Below are positions 10,650 to 19,744 of a DNA stretch of 64,000 nt, in pieces. The DNA is taken from the NCBI GenBank assembly GCA_051657715.1, contig JBOFLF010000017.1, forward strand, positions 13,513 to 77,512, read 5' to 3'. Made by a program: the position numbers and the translations under genes. Position 1 is the first letter of the stretch; each line of letters begins with the position of its first letter. Source of the DNA: JBOFBH01 sp051657715. Lineage in GTDB: Bacteria > Actinomycetota > Actinomycetes > Actinomycetales > Angustibacteraceae. The notes beneath the pieces are model-generated. The model was not told the DNA's origin and did not search any database. It saw only the letters and a list, made by a program, of their open reading frames with translations.

Positions 10650-11243
10650 TCAGCCGTAGGTGTCCCGAGGCCCAGGACCACGAACTGACCGTCGGCCACG
10701 ACGCCAGCTCGGGCCGGCAGGTCCACGCACCCGCACCTGTCGCACGATGTTCTCGCCTAGCTCCTCGGTCAGCCGACGCAGCATCGTAGGAACGAGCAAC
10801 CGGACCTGGGTGGCCCAGGCGGTGGAGTCCGCCCTGACGACCAAGACGCCGTCAGCAAACGACTCTGGATTGCAGTGCTCGGCGACCGCTGGTCCGACGA
10901 TGCCTGCCCACCGGGCCATCACAGCACCGACAGCGACGTCGAGATCCCAGCCACGGTCGAAAACCAGTCGCCGTAGTCCGACGCCGAACTCTTGTGGATC
11001 GCGATCGTCCGGTCGAGAACCGGAAACCACCGGCGGGGAGCCCGTTCCTCGGGTGTATCGGCGAGAAGACCATCCTGAACGGCCCACGGTGTTCAGACGG
11101 ACTCCGCGTGCCGCGGCTGCCGCCTTCGCCCGCGCCACCGCTCCTCTCGCTACCCGCACGGTTCGGGCGTCCTCAGACTCTGGGTTCTCCGCTGATGCAC
11201 GGCGAAGCCCCGCATCAGCGGCGGGTTCAGGCTCATCAGACAC
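10650..11243 (-). CDS. dciA: DciA-type (DUF721) replicative helicase loader
   Basis: The C-terminal half has the DUF721 pattern: WDLDVAVGAVMARWAGIVGP, then VAEHCNPESFADGVLVVRADSTAWATQVRLL and LRRLTEELG. DciA proteins assist loading of the DnaB helicase in bacteria that lack DnaC/DnaI. The N-terminal half is low-complexity, as is usual in actinobacterial members. GTG 11243 (VSDEPEP) is chosen because it overlaps the recF stop by 8 bp; a longer frame reaches 11279 but would overlap recF further. It is the last gene of the dnaN-gnd-recF-dciA run. Confidence 0.85.
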   Translation of the reverse strand: MSDEPEPAADAGLRRASAENPESEDARTVRVARGAVARAKAAAAARGVRLNTVGRSGWSSRRYTRGTGSPPVVSGSRPDDRDPQEFGVGLRRLVFDRGWDLDVAVGAVMARWAGIVGPAVAEHCNPESFADGVLVVRADSTAWATQVRLLVPTMLRRLTEELGENIVRQVRVRGPAGPSWRRGRRSVRGPGPRDTYG

Positions 11244-12384
11244 GGTGGACCTCTCCGTCGTACACATCGACTCGAGCACCGGTCAATGACGCCGGAACGT
11301 CTTGTGGGACTGCGGCAGTCACCAGAACTTGTTCGGCGCTCGACGTCAGCTGGGCGAGGCGATCGCGTCGCCCAGCATCCAGCTCTGCGAAGACGTCATC
11401 CAAAATTAAAACCGGTTCGCCGCCGCTATCGTGCCGCAGGATCTCATAGGCGGCCAGTCGCAGTGCCAAAGCAAACGACCAGGACTCGCCGTGGCTCGCG
11501 TATCCCTTTGCCGGCATATTCGCGAGCGACAGAACCAGATCGTCCCGATGCGGCCCCACCAAGCACACTCCCCTATCCAGCTCAGCGGTGCGCATACGCC
11601 CGGTGGCCTCGAGTAGCCGGGCGGCAAGAAGCTCACGGCCGCCGCCGGGCGCGTCCTGAATTTCCCGCGACACCTCATCGCCGAGGGACGGTGACCGGTA
11701 ACTCAGCTCAGCGGTCGACTGCCCGCCGCTCAGGCTTGCGTAGCTGGCCCGGACAGGCTCGCGGAGTAGCGCGATGAGCTGTAGTCGCGCGGACAGCAGT
11801 TCAGCTCCAGTGTTCGCAAGGTGCTGGTCCCACACCTCCAATGTCCGGGCATCACCGCGCCCACCACGGATGACCGAGCCAGCCGATTTCAGCAACGCTG
11901 AGCGCTGTCGGACGACCCGCTCGTAGTCCTGGCGAACCCCGGCGAAGCGGGCCGCTCGTGCGACGAGTAGGTCGTCCAGGAACCGTCGCCGCTCGGTGGG
12001 GTCGCCTTTCACCAGAGCGAGGTCTTCCGGGGCGAACAACACTGTTTGAAGGTGGCCTAGCACATCACGTGCTCGAGGAACTGCCCCTCGATTGATCCGA
12101 GCACGGTTGGCTCGACCAGGTGTGATCTCAACCTCGAGCAACGTCGGGCGGTCATGCTGCACCACTGAGACCCTGATGATCGACCGCTCTGCGCCAGACC
12201 GGACCAACGGAGCATCGTTCGACACCCGGTGACTGGCCAAAGCGGCGACATACCCAACAGCCTCGATGAGGTTGGTCTTGCCCTCGCCGTTCGGGCCAAC
12301 CAGTGCCGTGACCCCTCGGCCCAAGGTGAGGTCGACGTGCCGGTAGCTGCGGAAGTCGGTGAGGGAGAGATGTGCCACGTACAC
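11236..12384 (-). CDS. recF: DNA replication and repair protein RecF
   Basis: A 382-residue SMC-like ABC ATPase that helps load RecA at gaps and stalled forks. The Walker A motif is GPNGEGKTNLIEA near residue 30, the N-terminus is MYVAHLSLTDFRSYRHVDLTL, and the C-terminal signature and Walker B are LILDDVFAELDAGRRDRL. The length is typical. It is followed by dciA with an 8-bp overlap and preceded by gnd with a 22-bp gap, so translation is probably coupled within one operon. Confidence 0.96.
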   Translation of the reverse strand: MYVAHLSLTDFRSYRHVDLTLGRGVTALVGPNGEGKTNLIEAVGYVAALASHRVSNDAPLVRSGAERSIIRVSVVQHDRPTLLEVEITPGRANRARINRGAVPRARDVLGHLQTVLFAPEDLALVKGDPTERRRFLDDLLVARAARFAGVRQDYERVVRQRSALLKSAGSVIRGGRGDARTLEVWDQHLANTGAELLSARLQLIALLREPVRASYASLSGGQSTAELSYRSPSLGDEVSREIQDAPGGGRELLAARLLEATGRMRTAELDRGVCLVGPHRDDLVLSLANMPAKGYASHGESWSFALALRLAAYEILRHDSGGEPVLILDDVFAELDAGRRDRLAQLTSSAEQVLVTAAVPQDVPASLTGARVDVYDGEVHRV

Positions 12385-12406
12385 GACGCAGGCCGCGGAT
12401 TCCTGG

Positions 12407-13330
12407 TCAGTCGGACTTGGCCGGCGAGCCTGGCGCTGATGGACCCTTCTCGACGGCTTTCACTGCGTGCCCACCAAATTGGTTACGCAAAGCCGCGACC
12501 GCCCGCATCGCAGGGGAATCGTCTTGTCGAGAAACGAACCTGGCGAATAGTGCGGAGGAAATGACCGGCATCGCCACCGCGTTCTCGACCCCCTCCTGAA
12601 CAGTCCACCGACCCTCTCCGGTGTCATCGACGTAACCGGTGAGCTCGGACAGGTCCGGGTCCGACTCTAAGGCCCGCACCATGAGGTCGAGCAACCACGA
12701 ACGCACCACGGTTCCGCGGCTCCACGCTTTGAAGGCACCGGGGACATCAGTGATCAGGTTCTTGGCGAGGAGCAGTTCGTATCCCTCGGCGTACGCCTGC
12801 ATGAGGCCATACTCGATGCCGTTGTGCACCATCTTCGTGTAGTGCCCAGCCCCAACTGGACCGGCGTGCACAAAACCCTCCTCGCGGGGGCCGTCCGGAC
12901 GCAGTGCATCGAATACCGGCATGGCTCGGGCCACGTCCTGCGGAGCACCCCCACACATCAGGCCATAGCCGTTGTCCCGTCCCCAGACACCTCCAGAAAC
13001 CCCGCAGTCCAAGAAACGGATGCCGCGCTCAGCCAGCTGGATGGCATGCCGTTCGTCGTCGAGCCACTTGGAGTTACCGCCGTCGATGACCAAATCGTCC
13101 GTGGTAAGTCGATCTGCCAACTCCGCGATAGTGCTGTCGGTGGCTTCTCCGGCCGGCACCATGACCCACACGACCCGCGGCGGGGCCAAAGCGTCCACCA
13201 GTTCCGCTAGCGAATCGACATCCCTTGCTGCAGGATCGGTGGCGTAGCCAACTACTTGGACATCGTGAGCCCGCAGCCGCTCGCGCATGTTGCCACCCAT
13301 GCGCCCCAGACCGATCAGACCGATCTTCAT
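12407..13330 (-). CDS. gnd: 6-phosphogluconate dehydrogenase, decarboxylating (short form)
   Basis: A 307-residue oxidoreductase of the pentose phosphate pathway, converting 6-phosphogluconate to ribulose 5-phosphate and CO2. The Rossmann motif is MKIGLIGLGRMGGNM; the substrate-binding regions are VIDGGNS, CGVSGGVWG and the catalytic Lys/His region VGAGHYTKMVHNGIEYG. The short length of about 300 marks the YqeC/GndA-type form without the long C-terminal tail. Its place between dnaN and recF is a known actinobacterial arrangement. Confidence 0.94.
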   Translation of the reverse strand: MKIGLIGLGRMGGNMRERLRAHDVQVVGYATDPAARDVDSLAELVDALAPPRVVWVMVPAGEATDSTIAELADRLTTDDLVIDGGNSKWLDDERHAIQLAERGIRFLDCGVSGGVWGRDNGYGLMCGGAPQDVARAMPVFDALRPDGPREEGFVHAGPVGAGHYTKMVHNGIEYGLMQAYAEGYELLLAKNLITDVPGAFKAWSRGTVVRSWLLDLMVRALESDPDLSELTGYVDDTGEGRWTVQEGVENAVAMPVISSALFARFVSRQDDSPAMRAVAALRNQFGGHAVKAVEKGPSAPGSPAKSD

Positions 13331-13395
13331 GCACTCTCCTCATGTCAAAGGCTCACGACGACGCGGGAGCTGACAATTACAATTGGCAGGACGAT

Positions 13396-14529
13396 TCAGC
13401 CGGCGAGCCGAACGGGCATCAACACATACTGAAAGGTGCTATCCGGTTCGGCATCTGGCTCAGGCTGCCCGGTCAACAATGCTGGCTTGGTCGGATGGGT
13501 GAAGGACAAGCGGGCGTATGGCTGGTGGAGTGCGCCCAGTCCGTCCAAAAGGTACTGAGGATTGAATGCGATCTGCAGCTCGTCTCCGTCCAAAGCGACC
13601 GACATCTGCTCACTGGCCTGTGCGTCCTCCCCCTGTCCGGCCTCAATCGTCACCACCGTGGGTTCGAATTTCAGACGCACCGGCGTGTTCCGTTCAGCAA
13701 CAAGCGCAACCCGCTTGACCGCCTCGATCAAACCCGCAGTGTCGACTACAGCTCGGGCGTCGCTCGTCGTGGGAAAAATTGAGGTGACTTTCGGATACTC
13801 CCCGTCCAAGAGCCTTGACGTCGTGCGCCGAGATCCGGCGGTGAACCCTACAAGACCGTCCCCAGTCCCCGGATTACCCAAAGAAAGCTCGACATCGAGG
13901 CCTGGTCCGAGCGCCCGTGCCGTCTCGCTGAGAGTACGTGCCGGAATCAGCGCCACTGCTTCGGCGGCGGTGTCAGCCGGAGACCAAGCCAGGGTGCGCA
14001 TGGCAAGGCGATACCTGTCAGTGGAGAGCAAAGTCATGGTCGAATCGCTGACCTCGACACGGACGGCAGTAAGGATTGGCAGGGTGTCATCACGTCCGGC
14101 AGCGATAGTCACCTGTTGCACCGCGGTGGCAAAAGCATCTCCGGAGATCGATCCGACGGTGCGAGGCATGGCGGGCAGCTCAGGGTAGTCGTCGACCGGC
14201 ATGGTCAGCAGGCTGAACCGTGAGGGTCCGCACGTCACGGAGACTTTGGCGCCGTCAGCTGCGACTTGCACCGGCTTTGCTTGAAGGTTCTTGGAGATGT
14301 CCGCAAGAAGCCGACCTGAGACGAGAGCGACCCCTTCCTTCTCAACATCGGCTGCCACTGAGATCTCGGCACTCACTTCGTAGTCGAAGGCGGACAAGAT
14401 CAACTGCCCTTCGGAACTGACCTTGATCAAGAGCCCAGCCAGCACTGGAACAGGAGGTCGGTTGGGTAGCCCTCGAGCTGCCCAGGTGACGGCCTCAGCC
14501 AACACGTCCCGCTCGACCTGGAACTTCAC
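13396..14529 (-). CDS. dnaN: DNA polymerase III beta subunit (sliding clamp)
   Basis: A 377-residue clamp of three tandem domains. It starts MKFQVERDVLAEAVTWAARGLPNRP, contains SLLTMPVDDYPELP and TDRYRLAMRTLAW, and ends with the family-typical YVLMPVRL. It encircles DNA as a dimer and tethers polymerase III. It is the first gene left of the origin. Its composition is intermediate between the GC-rich genes to its left and the AT-rich dnaA. Confidence 0.97.
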   Translation of the reverse strand: MKFQVERDVLAEAVTWAARGLPNRPPVPVLAGLLIKVSSEGQLILSAFDYEVSAEISVAADVEKEGVALVSGRLLADISKNLQAKPVQVAADGAKVSVTCGPSRFSLLTMPVDDYPELPAMPRTVGSISGDAFATAVQQVTIAAGRDDTLPILTAVRVEVSDSTMTLLSTDRYRLAMRTLAWSPADTAAEAVALIPARTLSETARALGPGLDVELSLGNPGTGDGLVGFTAGSRRTTSRLLDGEYPKVTSIFPTTSDARAVVDTAGLIEAVKRVALVAERNTPVRLKFEPTVVTIEAGQGEDAQASEQMSVALDGDELQIAFNPQYLLDGLGALHQPYARLSFTHPTKPALLTGQPEPDAEPDSTFQYVLMPVRLAG

Positions 14530-15372
14530 CGGTCATCGTTCCTTCCATCAGTCCGCGGCGAAAGCCGTGACGCTGTGCCACCTGACCCTAGTAGGAGGTT
14601 CCCCTGCGGGGTACGGCGAGGGTCTCGTCCCCAGTTCGTGCGTGGTAGTCGTTGGTGAGTAATCTCGACCGTTGTAGCTCATCGTGTTCGTCGCTTCTGT
14701 GGAGACAGTGGACATCTGGGTTTCTTCGCAGGTGAGAGGGCCTTCAGCGACCGCCGAGTCTTGTGGGTGAGTAGTGATCAGAAGTGTGGAGAAACTTGGG
14801 AAAACCACGATCGACGGCGATAGTCGGTGAGGATCCACAGCGATGCACCACCGTTGTTCAAGGCCGATGTGCATGTTCCCGTAGACACAGAACGGCTGTT
14901 CGTCAGGTTCGGTAGGGGGTAGCGGGTAGGCAGCATCCGATGGAACCCGAGCGCGACGAACCGGGTCGATGACGGACGAACGCTGGCTAGAGGAGGGAAT
15001 CACTGGATCCTCACGACCCACTCGGGCGGTTCGAGCGTCTGAGCTCAGCGTTGGACCAGTCAGCTGTTGGATGGTCAGCTGCTCCTGCCTCCGGTACCGC
15101 TCTCGGCAACGACCACGTTAAGAATCAGCCGGCTGATTCGGCACGCCATGAGGGTTCGACAGACTCCCACGGGCCGTTACATGTCCGCTTCACTAGTGAA
15201 GACATCAACCATCTCAGATCGACCACTAGTCCGAAAAGACCGAAAAGTCATGAAGCATGAGGATCGAGGATGACCAGTCTGTCCACAGACTTACCCACAG
15301 CATGTGGAGTGTTAGCAGATCAGAGACCAAAATGGTGGCAGCTGTGATCCTCAAACTTTGGACGATGAATGA
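14530..15372. other. oriC: intergenic region between dnaN and dnaA
   Basis: This 843-bp gene-free stretch between dnaA and dnaN is the standard actinobacterial origin position. DnaA-box-like 9-mers, mostly with one or two mismatches to TTGTCCACA/TTATCCACA, include TGTGGAGAA 14785, GGATCCACA 14831, CTGTCCACA 15279, TTACCCACA 15291 and TGTGGAGTG 15303. The last three form a tight cluster beside the dnaA stop, followed by an AT-richer stretch (15312-15372). The minus-strand ORF 14548-15021 has no recognisable protein features and is treated as chance. Confidence 0.8.
15279..15311. promoter_or_regulatory. DnaA-box cluster at the dnaA side of oriC
   Basis: Three boxes lie within 33 bp: CTGTCCACA (15279-15287), TTACCCACA (15291-15299) and TGTGGAGTG (15303-15311, reverse). 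Each differs by one to three bases from the consensus. Their dense packing next to an AT-rich tract makes this the best candidate for the DnaA assembly site. Confidence 0.6.
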
Positions 15373-16851
15373 TCAACGACTTTGCTGTTTGATACGATTT
15401 GTCAATTCTGTGACCTGATTATAGATGCTTCTACGCTCAGCCATTAATTGTCTGATCTTGCGCTCGGCATGCATTACCGTAGTGTGATCACGGTTGCCGA
15501 ACTGCTGGCCAATCTTTGGCAGTGACAGCTCGGTGAGTTCTCGACACAAGTACATAGCAATTTGTCTAGCATTAACTAGAACACGCGACCGTGAGGACCC
15601 CTTCAGGTCGTCGATAGTTAGACCAAAGTAGGTTGCTGTTTGGGCAATTATTACACCAGAAGTTATTTCTGGCGAACCGGCGGTTGGAATAAGATCTGCG
15701 AGAACAATTCCGGCTAATGATAGATCGACTGCCTGACGATTCAGACTTGCGAAAGCAGTAACTCGGATCAGTGCGCCTTCAAGCTCGCGAATGTTGCTAG
15801 TGATGCGGCTGGCAATATATTCCATGACGTCGTCCGGGGCGGTCATCCGCTCCATCATTGCCTTTTTCCTCAAGATGGCAATCCTGGTTTCGAGGTCAGG
15901 GGGCTGCACGTCGGTAATTAATCCCCACTCAAATCGGCTACGCATTCTTTCTTCAAAACCAGACAACTGCTTGGGAGGAAGGTCAGAAGTTATAACAACT
16001 TGTTTGTTAGCGTTGTGGAGCGTGTTAAAGGTATGAAAGAATTCTTCTTGTGTTTGAACTCTACCCTGCAGAAATTGAATGTCATCAATTAGTAAAACAT
16101 CTACGTCGCGGTGTCTGCGCTGAAACGCCTGTGCCTTATCGTCTCGAATAGAGTTGATGAAGTCGTTCGTGAATTCTTCCGAGTTCACGTACCGGACTCG
16201 AACCCCACCGTAGAGGTTTCGAGCGTAGTGACCAATCGCATGGAGAAGATGAGTCTTCCCCAAACCCGATTCTCCGTAGACAAAAAGTGGATTATAGGCT
16301 CTAGCAGGAGCTTCGGCTACTGCTAGAGCTGCCGCGTGAGCAAAGCGATTACTAGAGCCGATGACGAAGCTTTCGAAAGTATACTTTGGATTAAGGTGAG
16401 CATTATCAGTTGAGTGCGAAGTCCGTTGAGGGCGAGTCGTTGGTTGAGTCGATTCTGAAGATGAAGATTCTGTTTGTAATGGTGATGAAGCCGGATAAGA
16501 TTCTGGAGATCGCTCGACAAGGGCTGAACCAGTTCGCCGAGAATGAGAACTCTCTGCCGGTTTCTGGGTTTCAGAATATGATTCAACTGAAGCAAGAGAC
16601 GGGTCGACTGTGACGGCAAGTCGAAGATCCTGATCAAGTTGAGCGCCCAGCGCATCAAGCACTTGCGCACGCAACCGCTGCTCAACGACGTCTTTGGTGT
16701 AATCGTTGGGAACTGCAATAAGTGCCGTCTTGTCGATCAGTCCAACAAGGCGCGCAAGCCTTAAGAAGGCTCGCTGCTGGGCGGTCAGGCCGGCATCTCC
16801 CAGAGCCGCCACTGTCCCTTGCCAGACGCGAGCCAGATCGGGCTCCGTCAT
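15373..16851 (-). CDS. dnaA: Chromosomal replication initiator DnaA
   Basis: A 492-residue AAA+ initiator. The N-terminal domain I is MTEPDLARVWQGTVAAL; a Ser/Thr-rich domain II linker follows; the AAA+ domain has Walker A GESGLGKTH and Walker B LLIDDIQF; the C-terminal DNA-binding domain has GNRDHTTVMHAERKI. ATG 16851 is preferred over GTG 16929 because the 26 extra residues are not conserved-looking and their codons overlap DnaA boxes. Codon use is clearly AT-richer than in gyrA or gyrB. Confidence 0.97.
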   Translation of the reverse strand: MTEPDLARVWQGTVAALGDAGLTAQQRAFLRLARLVGLIDKTALIAVPNDYTKDVVEQRLRAQVLDALGAQLDQDLRLAVTVDPSLASVESYSETQKPAESSHSRRTGSALVERSPESYPASSPLQTESSSSESTQPTTRPQRTSHSTDNAHLNPKYTFESFVIGSSNRFAHAAALAVAEAPARAYNPLFVYGESGLGKTHLLHAIGHYARNLYGGVRVRYVNSEEFTNDFINSIRDDKAQAFQRRHRDVDVLLIDDIQFLQGRVQTQEEFFHTFNTLHNANKQVVITSDLPPKQLSGFEERMRSRFEWGLITDVQPPDLETRIAILRKKAMMERMTAPDDVMEYIASRITSNIRELEGALIRVTAFASLNRQAVDLSLAGIVLADLIPTAGSPEITSGVIIAQTATYFGLTIDDLKGSSRSRVLVNARQIAMYLCRELTELSLPKIGQQFGNRDHTTVMHAERKIRQLMAERRSIYNQVTELTNRIKQQSR

Positions 16852-17247
16852 CGACCTACTCAACCTTTCAGGTGGTGCGCTGATCCTGACTAGCCTAACT
16901 GTACGTGCAAGGTCCACATGTTCATCCACAGTGTGTGGATAAGAGTCAATGGGACTGGCAAACCCTGATGTAACGCCCCCGGACCGTACACCAAGGCGTC
17001 AAGTAGTCGGCAAAGCCCAGTGTGTTGATGTTGGACTTCGTCAAGTCCTTTTCAAGGTCAAGTCAGCTCACCTGCATGAGTGGCTAGGAGCGTGGCTTGG
17101 CGCGTCGTCACAAGTGGTTTGACCCGATCGCCAAGGGACCTCTACCGTGAGAGGTCATCTACGTCTCGGCCCTGTGGGTCGACCAACCCACCAAGATCCT
17201 GATATCAGGTTCAGTTCATCACAGTCGAGATCTTTTCGAGGAGAGTC
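16852..17247. promoter_or_regulatory. dnaA-rpmH divergent intergenic region
   Basis: A 396-bp gene-free region holding the divergent dnaA and rpmH control signals. DnaA boxes GGTCCACA (16911), TCATCCACA (16922) and a perfect TTATCCACA on the reverse strand (TGTGGATAA, 16934-16942) lie 60-90 bp upstream of the dnaA start, consistent with autoregulation of dnaA. A sigma-70-like promoter for rpmH is annotated separately. Nothing else is recognised. Confidence 0.65.
17119..17148 (+). promoter_or_regulatory. Candidate rpmH promoter
   Basis: TTGACC (17119-17124) and TACCGT (17143-17148) with an 18-bp spacer, about 100 bp before the rpmH start. The -10 overlaps a short inverted repeat, ACCTCT...AGAGGT (17138-17155). 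It is plausible for a housekeeping sigma factor, by pattern only. Confidence 0.45.
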
Positions 17248-17385
17248 GTGAGTAAGCGGACATATCAACCTAACAATCGTCGACGTGCTCGTACACATGG
17301 CTTTCGCTTGCGCATGCGTACTCGTGCTGGTCGAGCCATCTTGGCAGCTCGTCGGCGCAAAGGCCGTGCCTCGTTGTCTGCATGA
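17248..17385 (+). CDS. rpmH: 50S ribosomal protein L34
   Basis: A 45-residue protein starting GTG: VSKRTYQPNNRRRARTHGFR, then LRMRTRAGRAILAARRRKGR, a full match to L34. It is preceded by the purine-rich CGAGGAGAG. The stop TGA overlaps the ATG of rnpA (ATGA), so the two are translationally coupled in the conserved rpmH-rnpA order. Confidence 0.97.
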   Translation: MSKRTYQPNNRRRARTHGFRLRMRTRAGRAILAARRRKGRASLSA

Positions 17386-17780
17386 TGCTCCCACCACTCA
17401 ATCGACTTCGTCGCCGAGCTGATTTTGACCATGTTGTTCGCTGTGGAGTGCGCCTAACTTCTCCGCTGATAGTTGCTCACTACTGCGCATCAGTTTTAGG
17501 CAGCGAGGACAACGACGGCAGATTTAGTGGTCCACGGATTGGACTTATTGTTTCACGTCATGTCGGCACTGCAGTCACCCGAAACTTAGTTAAAAGAAGA
17601 TTAAGAGCAAAAGCCGCGAGCCGACTAGCCGAATTTTCAGTTCCTTCTTTTGTCGTGCTAAGAGTGCTTCCAAAAGCTGGTAATTCAGATGCTCGCGTTT
17701 TAAATCAATCTGCCGATAGAGTCTTCGACGCTGCAGTTTCCGAGGCTGCTTCGAGCGGTACCCGTGAGTCAACGTTCTGA
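17382..17780 (+). CDS. rnpA: Ribonuclease P protein component
   Basis: The 132-residue basic cofactor of RNase P, which matures tRNA 5' ends. It has the N-terminal LPPLNRLRRRADFDHVVRCG and the family signature RNLVKRRLRAKA (RNR motif region). ATG 17382 overlaps the rpmH stop; ATG 17385 is equally possible. The end overlaps yidD by 17 bp. The last 25 residues form an acidic/Ser-rich tail. Confidence 0.95.
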   Translation: MMLPPLNRLRRRADFDHVVRCGVRLTSPLIVAHYCASVLGSEDNDGRFSGPRIGLIVSRHVGTAVTRNLVKRRLRAKAASRLAEFSVPSFVVLRVLPKAGNSDARVLNQSADRVFDAAVSEAASSGTRESTF

Positions 17781-18045
17781 TTTATACGGGTGGTCAATAC
17801 ATGCCATCATTTGGTCTATTCGGGCCTATCAAAAAGTCGTCAGCCCATGGTTGATGCCACGATGCCGATTCTATCCATCATGCTCTACTTATTCTTATAT
17901 AGCATTTCGACGGTATGGAGTAATACGGGGCACTCAGCTAACAGTTCGACGTCTCCTTCGTTGCCATCCTTGGAATCCCGGGGGTGTAGATCCAGTACCT
18001 GATTGTGATTCACAAGACATGACGACCAATCTGAACTCCTGCTGA
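17764..18045 (+). CDS. yidD: Membrane protein insertion efficiency factor YidD
   Basis: A 93-residue protein with the complete YidD signature: AIIWSIRAYQKVVSPWL, RCRFYPSCSTYSYIAFRRYG, and RRLLRCHPWNPGGVDPVPD, including the conserved Cys residues. It has an amphipathic, membrane-associated N-terminal helix and assists YidC-dependent insertion. GTG 17764 is inside the end of rnpA. yidC follows after 69 bp. Confidence 0.95.
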   Translation: MSQRSDLYGWSIHAIIWSIRAYQKVVSPWLMPRCRFYPSCSTYSYIAFRRYGVIRGTQLTVRRLLRCHPWNPGGVDPVPDCDSQDMTTNLNSC

Positions 18046-18114
18046 CAATGCTACCTTGATTTGGCTAGATACTAGTTTGCTAATGGTAGGTGGCCTGAAA
18101 CCGAGGACTGCACT

Positions 18115-19131
18115 GTGGCCAGCCTTTTATATCCCCTCGAGTACGCTGTTGCATGGATCATGGTGCGATTTCACGATCTATTCACAACAGTCGGTCTACC
18201 CGAAGCATCCGGCTGGACGTGGGCCTTTTCGATCGTTGGCCTGGTTGTTGTGATCCGAATTATTTTGATTCCTTTGTTCGTTAAGCAAATCAAAGCCTCT
18301 CGTGGATTACAATTAATCCAACCTCAGTTGCAGGTAATCCAAAAAAAGTATAAAGGGAAGACGGATCCTGATTCGCGACAAGCGATGACTCAGGAGACCA
18401 TGGCACTTTATCGCGAAAGCGGAACAAACCCTTTTGCTTCATGCCTACCGATCATCCTGCAGGCACCGATCTTCTTTGCATTATTCAGAGTGCTTAATAC
18501 CTATGTAAGAAATAGTAGGGAAATAGGTCCTTTAACTCCAGAACTTTCCCAACAGGCCGACCGCTCAACTCTTCTCGGTGCACAATTATCTGATACTTTC
18601 CTCGGATCAGATCAGCTTGCCACTAAGGTAATTACGGTATTGCTTATTGTGTTAATGTCGGCGACGACATTTATTACTCAACGGCAGTTGATGCGGAAGA
18701 ATATGCCCGCCGCCGCTCTTGATAATCCGTTTGCGCGCCAGCAGAAAGTTCTACTGTATATCTTGCCAATAGTTTTTGCTGTCTCGGGCGTGAATTTCCC
18801 CATCGGAGTTTTGCTGTACTGGCTGACGACAAACCTATGGACGATGGGGCAACAATTTTATGTGATTCGAAGGATGCCGGCCCCTGGATCACTGGCGGAA
18901 CGCTCGCTAATGGAGCGTCGGCGAAAGAAAGGGAAATCATTGCCGGGTCAACTCGAAGAAGAAGAAAAAGTCGATGATCAGACTATAAAAGCCTCTCGAC
19001 AAAGACAACAGCCAAGACGTCAGAGCAAAACTAAACGGCACACCAGCTTTAAGAAGAGCGACCACTCAAAGCCGCCTCAAGGAGAATCGACGGAGAGTCG
19101 TCCGCAGCCTAAGCGAAGCAGAAAACGGTAA
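18115..19131 (+). CDS. yidC: Membrane protein insertase YidC
   Basis: A 338-residue insertase of the Oxa1/YidC/Alb3 family. The first helix pair includes AFSIVGLVVVIRIILIPLFVKQIKAS with the groove Arg. A cytoplasmic helical hairpin (QLIQPQLQVIQKKYKGK) follows, then NPFASCLPIILQAPIFFALFRVL and later helices ending INFPIGVLLYW-like (VNFPIGVLLYWLTTNLW). The C-terminal 70 residues are a charged Lys/Arg-rich cytoplasmic tail, which contacts the ribosome in this family. It lacks the large periplasmic domain of proteobacteria, as expected. GTG start. Confidence 0.95.
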   Translation: MASLLYPLEYAVAWIMVRFHDLFTTVGLPEASGWTWAFSIVGLVVVIRIILIPLFVKQIKASRGLQLIQPQLQVIQKKYKGKTDPDSRQAMTQETMALYRESGTNPFASCLPIILQAPIFFALFRVLNTYVRNSREIGPLTPELSQQADRSTLLGAQLSDTFLGSDQLATKVITVLLIVLMSATTFITQRQLMRKNMPAAALDNPFARQQKVLLYILPIVFAVSGVNFPIGVLLYWLTTNLWTMGQQFYVIRRMPAPGSLAERSLMERRRKKGKSLPGQLEEEEKVDDQTIKASRQRQQPRRQSKTKRHTSFKKSDHSKPPQGESTESRPQPKRSRKR

Positions 19132-19170
19132 TCATCATAGGATTACCGTAATTCTAGTGAAAGAGCCAGA

Positions 19171-19704
19171 ATGAATGACAGAGTAGCTTGGGACGACTTA
19201 GTCAAGAGCAGCAATGAAGCCTTGGGGAAAGATCTAGAAGTTAGCCTTGAAGGCGAAGGGGAGACCGCTGCAGATTACCTCGAAAAATTCCTTGACATAG
19301 CGGATCTTGATGGCGACATCGACGTCGATGTCGCCAACGGAAGAGCTGTGTTAGCCATTGTTGATTCTGAGGAGGGGTCAGCCCCAGGCCATCTCGTCGG
19401 GGCTAAAGGAGAAGCACTGGAAGCACTCCAGGAGATAACCCGCCTCGTCATATTTGCAAGAACCGGACGCCGTAGCCGCCTCATTTTGGATATCGCGGGC
19501 TATCGGGCGACCCGACGTTCCTATGTCTTGGCCAAGGCAGAAGAGGCGGTGGAGCAAGTCAAGGAAACTGGTATCAGTGTAGAACTTGACCCTATGCCAC
19601 CCTTTGAGCGCAAAGTCGTACACGACCTGGCTGCATCTGTAGGCTTAACCACTCGATCCTTTGGGGCTGAGCCTGAAAGGTTTGTCTCCCTGGGGCTTAT
19701 CTGA
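19171..19704 (+). CDS. jag: RNA-binding protein Jag/KhpB (KH and R3H domains)
   Basis: A 177-residue protein. The KH-like domain (about residues 65-110) includes VGAKGEALEALQEITRLV, and the R3H domain is MPPFERKVVHDLAASVG near the C-terminus, ending ERFVSLGLI. Jag/KhpB with KhpA binds RNA and influences cell elongation and division in Gram-positives. The short actinobacterial form lacks the N-terminal Jag-N domain. It sits between yidC and rsmG; the parS site begins one base after its stop. Confidence 0.92.
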   Translation: MNDRVAWDDLVKSSNEALGKDLEVSLEGEGETAADYLEKFLDIADLDGDIDVDVANGRAVLAIVDSEEGSAPGHLVGAKGEALEALQEITRLVIFARTGRRSRLILDIAGYRATRRSYVLAKAEEAVEQVKETGISVELDPMPPFERKVVHDLAASVGLTTRSFGAEPERFVSLGLI

Positions 19705-19720
19705 TGTTCCACGTGAAACA
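19705..19720. promoter_or_regulatory. parS centromere site
   Basis: TGTTCCACGTGAAACA is a near-perfect 16-bp palindrome matching the universal parS consensus TGTTTCACGTGAAACA with one change. It lies between jag and rsmG, about 0.8 kb before parA, where origin-proximal parS sites cluster. ParB would nucleate here and spread for origin segregation. Confidence 0.93.
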
Positions 19721-19744
19721 TAGTCGTAGTAGACTTGGAGAAGG

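Noticed and set aside
14548..15021. 157-codon minus-strand ORF in the dnaN-dnaA gap
   Set aside because: Its translation has no domain, signal or membrane features, no good ribosome-binding site, and overlaps DnaA-box-like sites in the expected oriC.
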